NCBI RefSeq assembly: GCF_004364245.1
Contig: NZ_SOAV01000007.1
Span: 370,817 to 434,816, forward strand
DNA length: 64,000 nt
DNA from: Streptomyces sp. BK208
GTDB lineage: Bacteria > Actinomycetota > Actinomycetes > Streptomycetales > Streptomycetaceae
Reading direction: 5' to 3'
Shown here: positions 33,130 to 41,606 of the stretch, piece by piece
How the letters are laid out: each line of letters begins with the position of its first letter
Numbering within the stretch: the stretch's first letter is position 1
Notes under the pieces: generated by a model
The model's database searches: none
The model's input: the letters and a program-made list of their open reading frames with translations, nothing else
Told to the model about the DNA's origin: nothing
Made by a program: the position numbers and the translations under genes

Positions 33130-34656
33130 GTGACTTCGCCTGCATCGACGGACAGCGTTCCGCCCCAGCTCAGCGCGGGGCCGCGCCCCGCCCCGGGCCC
33201 GGCCGCCGACGAGGGGCTGGCGCGGCGGCTGCGCGCCCTCGCCTGCACGGCACCGCTGCACGACCTCGACGCGCGCAAGGCCAACCTCGCCGGCGAGTAC
33301 TCGGTGTACGGCATGGCGGAGGTCGCCCTCGCCGCCATCGACCTGGTCACGCTGAACATGGACTTCGACACGGGCGCCGACCACGACCAGATAGTGGCCA
33401 GGCTGATCCCGCGCGTCGCCGCCCAGGCCCCGCACCGCCCCGCCGCCGAGCACGAGCGGGTGGCCCGCTGGGTCCTGGAGAACCTGATCAACGTCGGAAG
33501 CGTCGACCGCGGATTCCGCGCGGTGTACGGCACCTTCGGGGCGGACGGCACCTACGTCCGCCGGGACTACGACTTCAAGCTGCTCGAAGAGGTCCCGGGG
33601 CCCGGCGGCACCGTCTACCTGCGGACCACCGACGAAGCGGTCAACGTCCTCGTCGGAGCCCTGGACACCGACGTCACCAGCGCCCAGATCGCCGCCGAGG
33701 TCAAGCTGGAGGTGCTGATCAGCCGCGGCCGCCTCGCCGACGCGCAGCTCGCCGCCGAACAGGCCCGGTACCGGACCGTGCAGTACTCCGAGACCCTGCG
33801 CAGGGCCCTGGACGCCACCCGGCGCAACGTCCGCGCGGTGGACTGGCTCAGTGCCGTGCCCGACATGATCGCCGAGGCCCTGGACCACGTCGCCGACCGG
33901 TACCGGCACGAGAACGCGATCCTCACCAACATCCGCAAGGCCCGCGACGAGACCGAGGGCGCCGAGCACAAGCGCCGTGCCGCCGAGCTGGTCGACATCG
34001 TCAAGGACTGCATCCGCCGCCACACCCAGCTCCAGTCCCGCCTCCTGGAGGCCGGCCCGCTCTTCCGCGCCGAACAGGACCGGCAGGCCTTCGCCGCCCC
34101 TCTCACCACCTCCGGCCTTGACCTGTACGGCCACCTCGTCGCCCCCGTCCTGCCACTGCCCGTGGAGCAGGCGCTCCGGGTCACCGACGCCTTCTTCGCC
34201 CGCGGCACCGGGCTGCGCACTCCCGTCTCCGTCCGGGTCGGCGACCTCGTCGACATACTCCTGACCCCGCCGGTGGAGCGCGAGCACCTGGGCGCCGAGA
34301 TGCCGGAACCGGAGCTGATCGCCACGCCGGACGACAGCCGCTTCAGCGAGGAGCAGCTCGCCGCCGCCATGGAACTGCTCGACCTGCCGCACGACGCCCC
34401 ACGCCGGCTGTCGGGGCTGCTGGCCGACGCCCGTGCCCGCGACGCCGAACTGCCGTACCTCGTCGCCCTGCTCGCCGTCCACGCGGCCAGCCCGCCGGTG
34501 GGCACCGCCTACCGCCAGGGCGAGCCGAAGCTTCTGTTCGCCGTGGACGACGGCACCGAGCTGGACGACCCCGAGTTCGGCGGCGCCGACCTCATCGTCG
34601 GCACGGCGCTGCTGGACGCGGCGGGCATGGCGGCGGACCGGAAGGAGGCGGCATGA
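33130..34656 (+). CDS. First subunit of SMC-like operon (MksF/JetA-like by position)
   Basis: A 508-aa soluble, mostly helical protein. An N-terminal globular part (HDLDARKANLAGEYSVYGMA, RWVLENLINVG) precedes a long helical middle region with two coiled-coil-like stretches (LADAQLAAEQARYRTVQYSE; ILTNIRKARDETEGAEHKRR), then a C-terminal small domain. I do not recognise a named domain with certainty. Size, first position and co-direction with a small subunit and a giant SMC-like ATPase match the kleisin-type subunit of MksBEF/Wadjet complexes. The GTG start appears leaderless. Its stop overlaps the ATG of a small ORF. Confidence 0.8.
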   Translation: MTSPASTDSVPPQLSAGPRPAPGPAADEGLARRLRALACTAPLHDLDARKANLAGEYSVYGMAEVALAAIDLVTLNMDFDTGADHDQIVARLIPRVAAQAPHRPAAEHERVARWVLENLINVGSVDRGFRAVYGTFGADGTYVRRDYDFKLLEEVPGPGGTVYLRTTDEAVNVLVGALDTDVTSAQIAAEVKLEVLISRGRLADAQLAAEQARYRTVQYSETLRRALDATRRNVRAVDWLSAVPDMIAEALDHVADRYRHENAILTNIRKARDETEGAEHKRRAAELVDIVKDCIRRHTQLQSRLLEAGPLFRAEQDRQAFAAPLTTSGLDLYGHLVAPVLPLPVEQALRVTDAFFARGTGLRTPVSVRVGDLVDILLTPPVEREHLGAEMPEPELIATPDDSRFSEEQLAAAMELLDLPHDAPRRLSGLLADARARDAELPYLVALLAVHAASPPVGTAYRQGEPKLLFAVDDGTELDDPEFGGADLIVGTALLDAAGMAADRKEAA

Positions 34657-34772
34657 CGACCGGCCCGCACCGTCCCGGCCGCCGCCCCGCTCACCACCAC
34701 CGCCCCGCTCACCACCACCGCACCCGGTGCCGCATCACCGAGCCCCAGCACAGCGAGGAGTACCGACCGTGA
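34653..34772 (+). CDS. His-rich 39-aa ORF bridging the first two operon genes
   Basis: The ATG overlaps the upstream stop (ATGA) and the TGA overlaps the next gene's GTG (GTGA). It encodes MTTGPHRPGRRPAHHHRP, then AHHHRTRCRITEPQ and a short tail; the AHHHRP part comes from an 18-bp tandem duplication GCCCCGCTCACCACCACC. Double stop-start overlap suggests it at least carries ribosomes to the next gene. It may be only a coupling device and not a functional protein. Confidence 0.35.
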   Translation: MTTGPHRPGRRPAHHHRPAHHHRTRCRITEPQHSEEYRP

Positions 34773-35650
34773 CCGAGCACGTCGACCGGAGCGAACCGGA
34801 GGCGGGTGCCGCGCCGGCCACCGCCGCCGTCACGCCCGCCGACGCCGCCGACGCGGCGCGGCTCGTCTCCTTCGGTCTCCAGCCCAAGCTGCTGCCCGCC
34901 CGCGACCAGGAGTACGCCGACCTGCTGCGCCGCTACCGCGAGGACCCGCCCTTCGCCCGGCTCGCCGACGCCGTGGCGGCCGGCCTCGGCCTGATCGTCC
35001 TGGAGGTGTCCCCGCGCGCGGGGATGGCCGTGGCCGCCGCCGAGGACTCGGTGTTCGCCGTCCGCATGGGCGACTACGCGCGTCGCGCCGCCACCGACTC
35101 AGGCGACCGCTTCCTGCACGGCCTCGCCCACCTCGCCGTGGCCGCCATGGCCTACCCGCGCCCCGAGGACCTCGCCGACGACGGCTACATCGGCCGCGTC
35201 ACGGTCAACGGCGTGGACGCGTTCGTCCGCCAGGCCTGCCGGAGGCTGGAGGAGCGGGCGGAGGAGCAGGGCGAGAACACCGACCCGGCCACCGACGCCC
35301 CCGGTCTCGAGGCCGCCTGGCGGATCTGGGTGAGGCGCAGCGCGACCGGCGCCACCAAGGACGCGCGCAGACTCCCCGGCTCCACCACCGGCATCGTCGG
35401 CAAGGCCGCCGCGTTCCTCACCGAGTCCGGTTTCCTCCAGCGCACCGGCGACGACCACGGAGGCACCTACCGGACGACGGCCCGCTACCAGCTCCAGGTG
35501 CGCGACATGGCGGGCAGCGCCGCCCTGGCCGAGCTCCTCGACCTGGGCGTCGTCCCGGTCACCGACGGCACCGCGACACTGCTGCCCGCCGAGGAGACGG
35601 ACGATCTGGACCTCGTCGCCGACGCGGGTCTGCCCTTCCACTCCTCCTGA
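34769..35650 (+). CDS. Second subunit of SMC-like operon (MksE/JetB-like by position)
   Basis: A 293-aa protein. After a disordered Ala/Pro N-terminus, DAARLVSFGLQPKLLPARDQEYA begins helical and winged-helix-like segments (YADLLRRYREDPPFARLADA, GIVGKAAAFLTESGFLQRTG, TTARYQLQVRDM). The second of these resembles a winged-helix wing, as in MksE/JetB subunits. GTG 34769 has GAGGAG 8 bases upstream. Assignment rests on gene order and size and needs a structural comparison to confirm. Confidence 0.8.
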   Translation: MTEHVDRSEPEAGAAPATAAVTPADAADAARLVSFGLQPKLLPARDQEYADLLRRYREDPPFARLADAVAAGLGLIVLEVSPRAGMAVAAAEDSVFAVRMGDYARRAATDSGDRFLHGLAHLAVAAMAYPRPEDLADDGYIGRVTVNGVDAFVRQACRRLEERAEEQGENTDPATDAPGLEAAWRIWVRRSATGATKDARRLPGSTTGIVGKAAAFLTESGFLQRTGDDHGGTYRTTARYQLQVRDMAGSAALAELLDLGVVPVTDGTATLLPAEETDDLDLVADAGLPFHSS

Positions 35651-35727
35651 CCACCCGGCCCTCCCGCCGCACGCCCGACCGCACCGCCCGACCGTCCCCG
35701 ACGTCCGAAGACTTACGAGAGTCCGCC

Positions 35728-38700
35728 ATGTACGAGCTGTCCCGGGTCCGCCTCTACTCCATCGGGCCCGCCGGTGCGCGCTACGCCGACACCGTGCTTG
35801 ACCTGCGCGGTGTGGGCGAGCCCGTGCCCGACCCCGCGCCGACGCAGGCGGAGTTCTTCGAGGAGGAGCCCGTCGGCCCGCCGCGCAGGCCCGCGCCCGC
35901 CGGTGTGCTCTTCCTGGAGAACGGCGGCGGCAAGTCCGTGCTCCTCAAGCTGATCTTCTCGGTGATGCTGCCGGGCCACCGCAACACCCTGGGCGGCGCC
36001 AGCTCCGGCGTGCTGCGCAAGTTCCTGCTCGCCGACGACTGCGGCCACGTGGCGCTGGAGTGGCAGCACGTGCAGACCGGCGAGTGCGTCGTCGTCGGCA
36101 AGGTCAGCGAGTGGCGCGGACGGCAGGTCTCCGGCGACCCGCGGAAGTTCGCCGAGGCCTGGTACTCCTTCAGGCCGGGCCCCGGCCTGACCCTGGACAA
36201 CCTGCCGGTCGCCGAGGCGACCGCCGTGCGCCCGCCCGTCGAGGGCGCCTCCGGCGCGCAGGGCAGGCGGCGCACCATGAAGGGGTTCCGGGACGCGATC
36301 ACCGAGGCCGGCAAGGCCTATCCGCACCTGGAGGTGCACTGGGAGGAGATCCACGACCGCTGGAACGAGCACCTCGGCGACCTCGGACTCGACCCCGAAC
36401 TCTTCCGCTACCAGCGCGAGATGAACGCCGACGAGGGCGAGGCGGCCGGACTCTTCGCGGTCAAGAAGGACTCCGACTTCACGGACCTGCTGCTGCGGGC
36501 CGTCACCGACACCCGCGACACCGACGGACTCGCCGACCTGGTCGGCGGTTTCGGCAACAAGCTCGGCCGGCGCGCCGAGCTGATCGCCGAACGCGACTTC
36601 ACCGCGGGGTCCGTCGATCTCCTCGGCCGGATCGTCGAGGCCACCGAGACCCGCACCCGCGCGCGGGACATCCACGGCGCAGCCGAACGCCGCACCAGGA
36701 ACCTCGCCCGACGGCTCACCGCCCGCGGCGCCAGGGAGCGGGTCCGGGCGGGCGACCTCGCCCAGCGGGTCACGGCCGCCGCGTACGCCGTCACCCACGC
36801 CGAGTCCGCCCGGGACCGCAGCGGACTCGTCGCCGCCGAACTCGCCTACCGGCACGCCTCCCTGGCCCTGGCGGGCGCCGAGAAGTCCGCCGCCGCGCAG
36901 AAACGCGAACTGGCCGACGCGCGCACCCTGCACTCCGCCTGGCAGGCCGCCGAGGCCGTTCTGCGCCACCGCGCCGCCGCCGACCGCGTCACCCGCGTGT
37001 CCGCCGCCATCCAGGAGGCCGAACGCGACGCCGCTCCCGCGCTGGCCGCCCGCGCCGAAGCCGCCGTGGCGCTCGTCCGCGCCCTGCACACGGCGGCCGG
37101 AAAGGCCGAGCACCACGCCAACGAGGAGGAGGCGAGGTCCGCCGCCCTCCAGGAGGTTAGCGACGCCGCCCACCGCGACTCCACCACCGCCGCCACCGAG
37201 GCCCAGCGGGCCCGCAGCGAGGCCGGACACCTGCGCCAGCGCCTCACCGAGGTCGAGCAGGAGACCGCCGAGGCCGTCCGCGCCGGCTGGCTGGACGACA
37301 GCGCACCCGACGCCGACCCGGCCCGAGCCGCCCTCGCCGCCAGCGACGCGGAGAAGACGGCCGTCGCCGCCTGGGACACCGCCCGCGAGGCGGCCCGCCG
37401 GGCCACCGAGCACGCCCGTGAGGCCGCCGCCGCGGAGAACCGCGCCGAACTGACCGCGGCCCGTGCCGCCGACGCCGCCACCGCGGCCGAGCTCGCCCAC
37501 GAGGGCGAGCGGCGCACCGCCGAGGCACTGGCCGCGGAAGAACGGTTCGCCGAGCTGCTCGGCCTGGCCGCCGGGGCCCGTCCGGGCATTCCCCAGCCCC
37601 GCCGGGACGCGGACCACGACGAGAAGGCCGCCGCTCCCGTGCCGTCGGACGGCACGCTGACCCCCGAGGAACTCGACCGTTTCGCCGACGAGCTGCGCGA
37701 ACTGCTCGACGGCACCGTCTCCTCGGCCGAACGTCAGCTGTTCGACCTGCGCACCGCCGCGGCCGACGACTCCCGCATCCTCGGCGCGCTCGGCGACGGG
37801 GGGCTGCTGCCGCCGGGCCCGGACGTGCTGGCCACGGTCGAGTTCCTCGGCGAGCACGGCATCCCCGCCCTGCCCGGCTGGCGCTACCTCGCCCAGGCCG
37901 TGGACCCCGCCGACCACGCGCGTGTGCTGTCCGCCCGCCCCGAGCTGGTCGACGGCGTCATCATCACCGACCCCGACTCGCACACCCGCGCCCGCGAGGT
38001 CCTCGGCGAGGCGGCGCTGCTGCCGCGCTCCGCCGTCGCCGTCGGCACCGCCGCCGCCCTCCTCGCCCCGACCCCGGCCGCCGAGGCGGCGGGCACCGGC
38101 GACGTCTTCCTCGTACCGCCGAACCCGGCCATGCACGACGAGCAGGCCGCCGACGAGGAGCGGCACGCGCTTCGGGCGCGGGCGGGGGAGCGCGACGAGG
38201 AGATCCGCGCCCTCGCGGCACGCCTCGGCAAGGACCGCGAGCTGGCGGCCCGGCTCGCCTCCTGGCGCACCGGCTGCCCGGCCGGGCGCCTCGCGGAACT
38301 GGCCCGGGCCGCCGAGGAGGCCCGCGCCTTCGCCGAGGAGGCCGAGGCCGAGCTGACCGAGGCGCGTACCGTGCGGGCGGAAGCCGACGAGAGCGCCGCC
38401 GAGGCCGTCCACCTGCGCGACGAGCGGCAGGAGGCCGCACAGAAGGCCCGCCGCGCCGCCGACGCCCTCGCCGGACTCGCCTTCCGGCTGCGCGAACGCG
38501 CCGGCTGGCAGGTCCGGCTGCGTGAACTGGCCGACGAGGGCGCCGAGTCCGAGGCCCGCGCCCAGGCCTGCCTGGAGCGCGCCCGCGCCGCCGACGAGGA
38601 CCGGCGTGCCGCCCAGCGCGCCGCCGACGACGCCCGCCGCACCGCCCGCGCCCTGCGCGCCGAGCGCTCCGAGATCGCCGGCGCCCCCGACGACGTACCG

Positions 38701-40401
38701 GAGAAGGCGCCCGGGGACGGCGCGGAGGCGGCGGGGACGAAGGCGTCCCTGCCCGATCTCCGCGAGGCATACCGCGCCGCGTCGCAGGTGTACGAGAAGG
38801 TCGGCGTCGGCGCCGACCTGCGCGCCGAGCAGGCCCGCGCGGAGAGCGACGAGAGCAGCGCCCGCGCGGAACTGGACCGGCTCAGCAACAAGGTCCGCAC
38901 CCGCGCCGGACAGCTCCTCCAGTCGCCCGACGGCTCCGACGGACCGTCCCGGCAGGCCGCCGCCGCCCGCGCCGAAGAGCTGGTGCAGCTCCTGGAGACC
39001 CGCATCTCCAGCGCGAGCGAACAGCTCGGCCGGCTGCGCGGCGAGGCCGAGCGGCACGCGCCCGAGGACGGCGACACCCACACCGACCTCCCCGAGGAAC
39101 TCCAGCCGCGCGACGCCGAGCACGCCCAGACCCTGCTGCGCACGGCGACCACCGAACTCACCGCCCGCACCGAGGCACTGGCCCGTGCCCGGGAGGCCCA
39201 CGCCGAACTGCTCGACGCGCACCGCGCCGCCGAGGACGCGGCCGGTGGCTTCGACGAGGTCGCCGCCATGCTCCGCGACCTGCTGCGCGAGCATGCGCCC
39301 GACGAGGAGCAGGAGGAACCCGAGCCCTACGAAGGCGACCTGGAGGAAGCCCGCAGGGCGGCCGCGGAGGCCCGTCGTTCGCTGCGCGGCTGCGCCGCCG
39401 ACCTGTCCGCCGCCGAGTCGGCCGTCCGCGAGGCGAGCGACATCCTCGTCCGGCACGCCAACTCCACCCGCTACGAGCAGGTCCGCACCCCCGCCCGCCA
39501 GCAGATCCGCGAACTGCCCGCCGCCGCACTGCCCGAACACGCCGCCAAGTGGGCGGAGGCCTTCGCGCCCCGGCTGCGCGTCCTCACCGACGAGCTGTCC
39601 CAGCTGGAACGCAACCGCGACTCGATCGTGGACCGGCTGCGCGGCCTGGTCGAGTCCGCCCTCGCCACACTCCGCTCCGCCCAGCGGCTCTCCCGGCTGC
39701 CGGAGGGCCTCGGCGAGTGGTCCGGGCAGGAGTTCCTGCGCATCCGCTTCGAGGAGCCCGACCAGGCCACGCTCACCGAGCGCCTCGGCGAGGTCGTCGA
39801 CGAGGCCACCCGCGCCGCCGTCAAGAAGAACTCCGACCTGCGCCGCGACGGCATGTCCCTGCTGCTGCGCGGAGTCGGCGCCGCCCTCCAGCCCAAGGGC
39901 GTCGCCGTGGAGATCCTCAAGCCCGACGCCGTACTGCGCGCCGAACGCGTCCCCGTGGGCCAGATGGGCGACGTGTTCTCCGGCGGCCAGCTGCTCACCG
40001 CCGCCATCGCCCTGTACTGCACGATGGCCGCGCTGCGCAGCAACGACCGGGGCCGCGACCGGCACCGCCACGCGGGCACCCTGTTCCTCGACAACCCCAT
40101 CGGCCGCGCCAACGCCACCTACCTGCTGGAGCTCCAGCGCGCCGTCTCCGACGCGCTCGGCGTCCAGCTCCTGTACACCACCGGCCTGTTCGACACGACG
40201 GCGCTGGCCGAGTTCCCGCTGGTCATCCGGCTGCGCAACGACGCCGACCTCAGGGCGGGACTGAAGTACATCAGCGTGGAGGAGCACCTGCGGCCTGGCC
40301 TGCCCCAGCCGACGCCGGCCGCCGAGGGGGACGGCGACGCGGTGCACAGCGAGATCACGGCGACCCGTATGTACCGGCGGCCCGCCCAGGCACCCGCGTA
40401 G
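35728..40401 (+). CDS. Giant SMC/MukB/JetC-like coiled-coil ATPase
   Basis: 1,557 aa. The N-terminal ATPase half has Walker A LENGGGKSVLLKLI (about residues 63-76). Very long Ala/Glu/Arg-rich coiled coils (about 300-670 and 810-1300) flank a hinge-like globular stretch (about 675-800: ILGALGDGGLLPPGPDVL, ALPGWRYLAQAVDP, GVIITDPDSH). The C-terminal half has the ABC signature FSGGQLLTAA (about 1416) and Walker B GTLFLDNPIGRAN (about 1450), with Asn where most SMC ATPases carry the catalytic Glu. It should form an ATP-driven DNA-loading dimer. GAGAG precedes ATG 35728. Confidence 0.93.
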   Translation: MYELSRVRLYSIGPAGARYADTVLDLRGVGEPVPDPAPTQAEFFEEEPVGPPRRPAPAGVLFLENGGGKSVLLKLIFSVMLPGHRNTLGGASSGVLRKFLLADDCGHVALEWQHVQTGECVVVGKVSEWRGRQVSGDPRKFAEAWYSFRPGPGLTLDNLPVAEATAVRPPVEGASGAQGRRRTMKGFRDAITEAGKAYPHLEVHWEEIHDRWNEHLGDLGLDPELFRYQREMNADEGEAAGLFAVKKDSDFTDLLLRAVTDTRDTDGLADLVGGFGNKLGRRAELIAERDFTAGSVDLLGRIVEATETRTRARDIHGAAERRTRNLARRLTARGARERVRAGDLAQRVTAAAYAVTHAESARDRSGLVAAELAYRHASLALAGAEKSAAAQKRELADARTLHSAWQAAEAVLRHRAAADRVTRVSAAIQEAERDAAPALAARAEAAVALVRALHTAAGKAEHHANEEEARSAALQEVSDAAHRDSTTAATEAQRARSEAGHLRQRLTEVEQETAEAVRAGWLDDSAPDADPARAALAASDAEKTAVAAWDTAREAARRATEHAREAAAAENRAELTAARAADAATAAELAHEGERRTAEALAAEERFAELLGLAAGARPGIPQPRRDADHDEKAAAPVPSDGTLTPEELDRFADELRELLDGTVSSAERQLFDLRTAAADDSRILGALGDGGLLPPGPDVLATVEFLGEHGIPALPGWRYLAQAVDPADHARVLSARPELVDGVIITDPDSHTRAREVLGEAALLPRSAVAVGTAAALLAPTPAAEAAGTGDVFLVPPNPAMHDEQAADEERHALRARAGERDEEIRALAARLGKDRELAARLASWRTGCPAGRLAELARAAEEARAFAEEAEAELTEARTVRAEADESAAEAVHLRDERQEAAQKARRAADALAGLAFRLRERAGWQVRLRELADEGAESEARAQACLERARAADEDRRAAQRAADDARRTARALRAERSEIAGAPDDVPEKAPGDGAEAAGTKASLPDLREAYRAASQVYEKVGVGADLRAEQARAESDESSARAELDRLSNKVRTRAGQLLQSPDGSDGPSRQAAAARAEELVQLLETRISSASEQLGRLRGEAERHAPEDGDTHTDLPEELQPRDAEHAQTLLRTATTELTARTEALARAREAHAELLDAHRAAEDAAGGFDEVAAMLRDLLREHAPDEEQEEPEPYEGDLEEARRAAAEARRSLRGCAADLSAAESAVREASDILVRHANSTRYEQVRTPARQQIRELPAAALPEHAAKWAEAFAPRLRVLTDELSQLERNRDSIVDRLRGLVESALATLRSAQRLSRLPEGLGEWSGQEFLRIRFEEPDQATLTERLGEVVDEATRAAVKKNSDLRRDGMSLLLRGVGAALQPKGVAVEILKPDAVLRAERVPVGQMGDVFSGGQLLTAAIALYCTMAALRSNDRGRDRHRHAGTLFLDNPIGRANATYLLELQRAVSDALGVQLLYTTGLFDTTALAEFPLVIRLRNDADLRAGLKYISVEEHLRPGLPQPTPAAEGDGDAVHSEITATRMYRRPAQAPA

Positions 40402-40515
40402 TCCCTCGCGCCCAACCGGTGTGGAGCCGGTGTGAAAACGAGGTGGAGGCGATGTCGGTGCTTCCCCTTATGCTGCTCCGGATTGATCAAGCAGCACCTG
40501 GGGAGGGCGCGCGAC

Positions 40516-41514
40516 ATGCTCGGCAAGCTGTTCGGCAAGGCGGGGGAGACGGCGGGGGAGAGACCGGCGGCGAATCCGCACGCCCTGCCGGCCAAGCGCG
40601 CACGGCGCAACGGGATCTACCCCCTGCGCGCCCTCGGGGACGCCCGGGTGCTGACCCTGGTGGAGGCGGCCGACGCGGGGGACTGGGACGGGGTGAAGAC
40701 GGCGCTGGCCCCGTTCGACCTTGGCCGGGACCACCAGGTGCTCGACCAGCTGGCCGATCTGGACGGCGTGCAGGACTGGATCGGCCGGGCCGTCGAGGAG
40801 GACGCGGAGCACCGGGCGACGGCTCTGCTGATATCCGGGGCGCGTCACGTCGCCTGGGGCTGGGAGGCACGTACCACCGCGCGGGCCGCGAACGTCACGC
40901 GGGAGCAGTGGCGCGCCTTCCACGAGCGGCTGGAAACCGCCGACGAACACCTGTTGCGGGCCGCCGAGCTGCGACCCGACTGGATCACCCCGTGGCGCCG
41001 CCTCCTCACCTCCGCCCGCGGCACGTCCCTGGGCGACGACGTCAAACGGGCCCGCCGTGAGGCCGCCCTGCGCCGCGATCCGCTGGACCTGGAGACCCAC
41101 ATCCAGTGGGTCTCCCAGCTCCAGCCCCGCTGGGGCGGCCGGCCCGGGCAGGCCATGACGTACGCGCGCAAGGCCTTCACCCGTGCGCCCGAGGGGCACC
41201 GCCTCGGCTGCGTGGTGGCGATGGCCCACATCGAGGACTGGGTGGAGTCGGACAGCCCGAGCTGCCTCGACCTGCCGTACATCCAGGCCGAGTTGCGCGA
41301 CGCGGCGAAGCACAGCATCCTCCACCCCGCCTACCAGCGGGGCCCCGGCTGGCAGCAGGACTTCAGCATGTTCGCCATGGCCCTGAGCCTGGCCTCGGAG
41401 GGCGTCGTCGCCCCGCGCGTCTTCCACGAGCTGGACGGCGCCTACACGCCGTGGCCCTGGGAGTACATGGCGCAGCCGGAGAAGGCCTACGCCCGCTTCC
41501 GTCGCCACGCCTGA
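40516..41514 (+). CDS. TPR-like helical protein of the SMC-like operon
   Basis: A 332-aa protein. NGIYPLRALGDARVLTLVEAAD and GDWDGVKTALAPFDL begin a helical array; LLRAAELRPDWITPWRRLLT, REAALRRDPLDLETHIQWVS, QPRWGGRPGQAMTYARKAF and PEGHRLGCVVAMAHIEDW resemble the DUF4034-like actinobacterial helical-repeat family (from memory). No catalytic motif. ATG 40516 has GGAGGG 8 bases upstream. It follows the SMC gene by 114 bases; the gap holds a small hairpin TGCTGCT / AGCAGCA (40471-40496). Confidence 0.75.
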   Translation: MLGKLFGKAGETAGERPAANPHALPAKRARRNGIYPLRALGDARVLTLVEAADAGDWDGVKTALAPFDLGRDHQVLDQLADLDGVQDWIGRAVEEDAEHRATALLISGARHVAWGWEARTTARAANVTREQWRAFHERLETADEHLLRAAELRPDWITPWRRLLTSARGTSLGDDVKRARREAALRRDPLDLETHIQWVSQLQPRWGGRPGQAMTYARKAFTRAPEGHRLGCVVAMAHIEDWVESDSPSCLDLPYIQAELRDAAKHSILHPAYQRGPGWQQDFSMFAMALSLASEGVVAPRVFHELDGAYTPWPWEYMAQPEKAYARFRRHA

Positions 41515-41606
41515 GCCACCACCGGGCCGGCGCTCCACCGCCCGCCCCGCACCCCGCCGCTCACCCGGCCCTCGCCCCTCGTCCACGCCACCCACGGGAC
41601 CGCACG

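Noticed and set aside
35713..40347. 1,544-codon open frame on the minus strand opposite the SMC-like gene
   Set aside because: Shadow of the high-GC coding strand: Gly/Val/Leu-rich with no domain and no start signal, while the plus strand encodes clear ATPase motifs.
40452..41060. ATG with a strong ribosome-binding site (GAGGTGGAGGCG) just before the TPR-like gene, giving MSVLPLMLLRIDQ
   Set aside because: The frame soon turns into Arg/Gly-rich shadow sequence overlapping the gene at 40516. The ribosome-binding site may have a regulatory use but I cannot support a protein.
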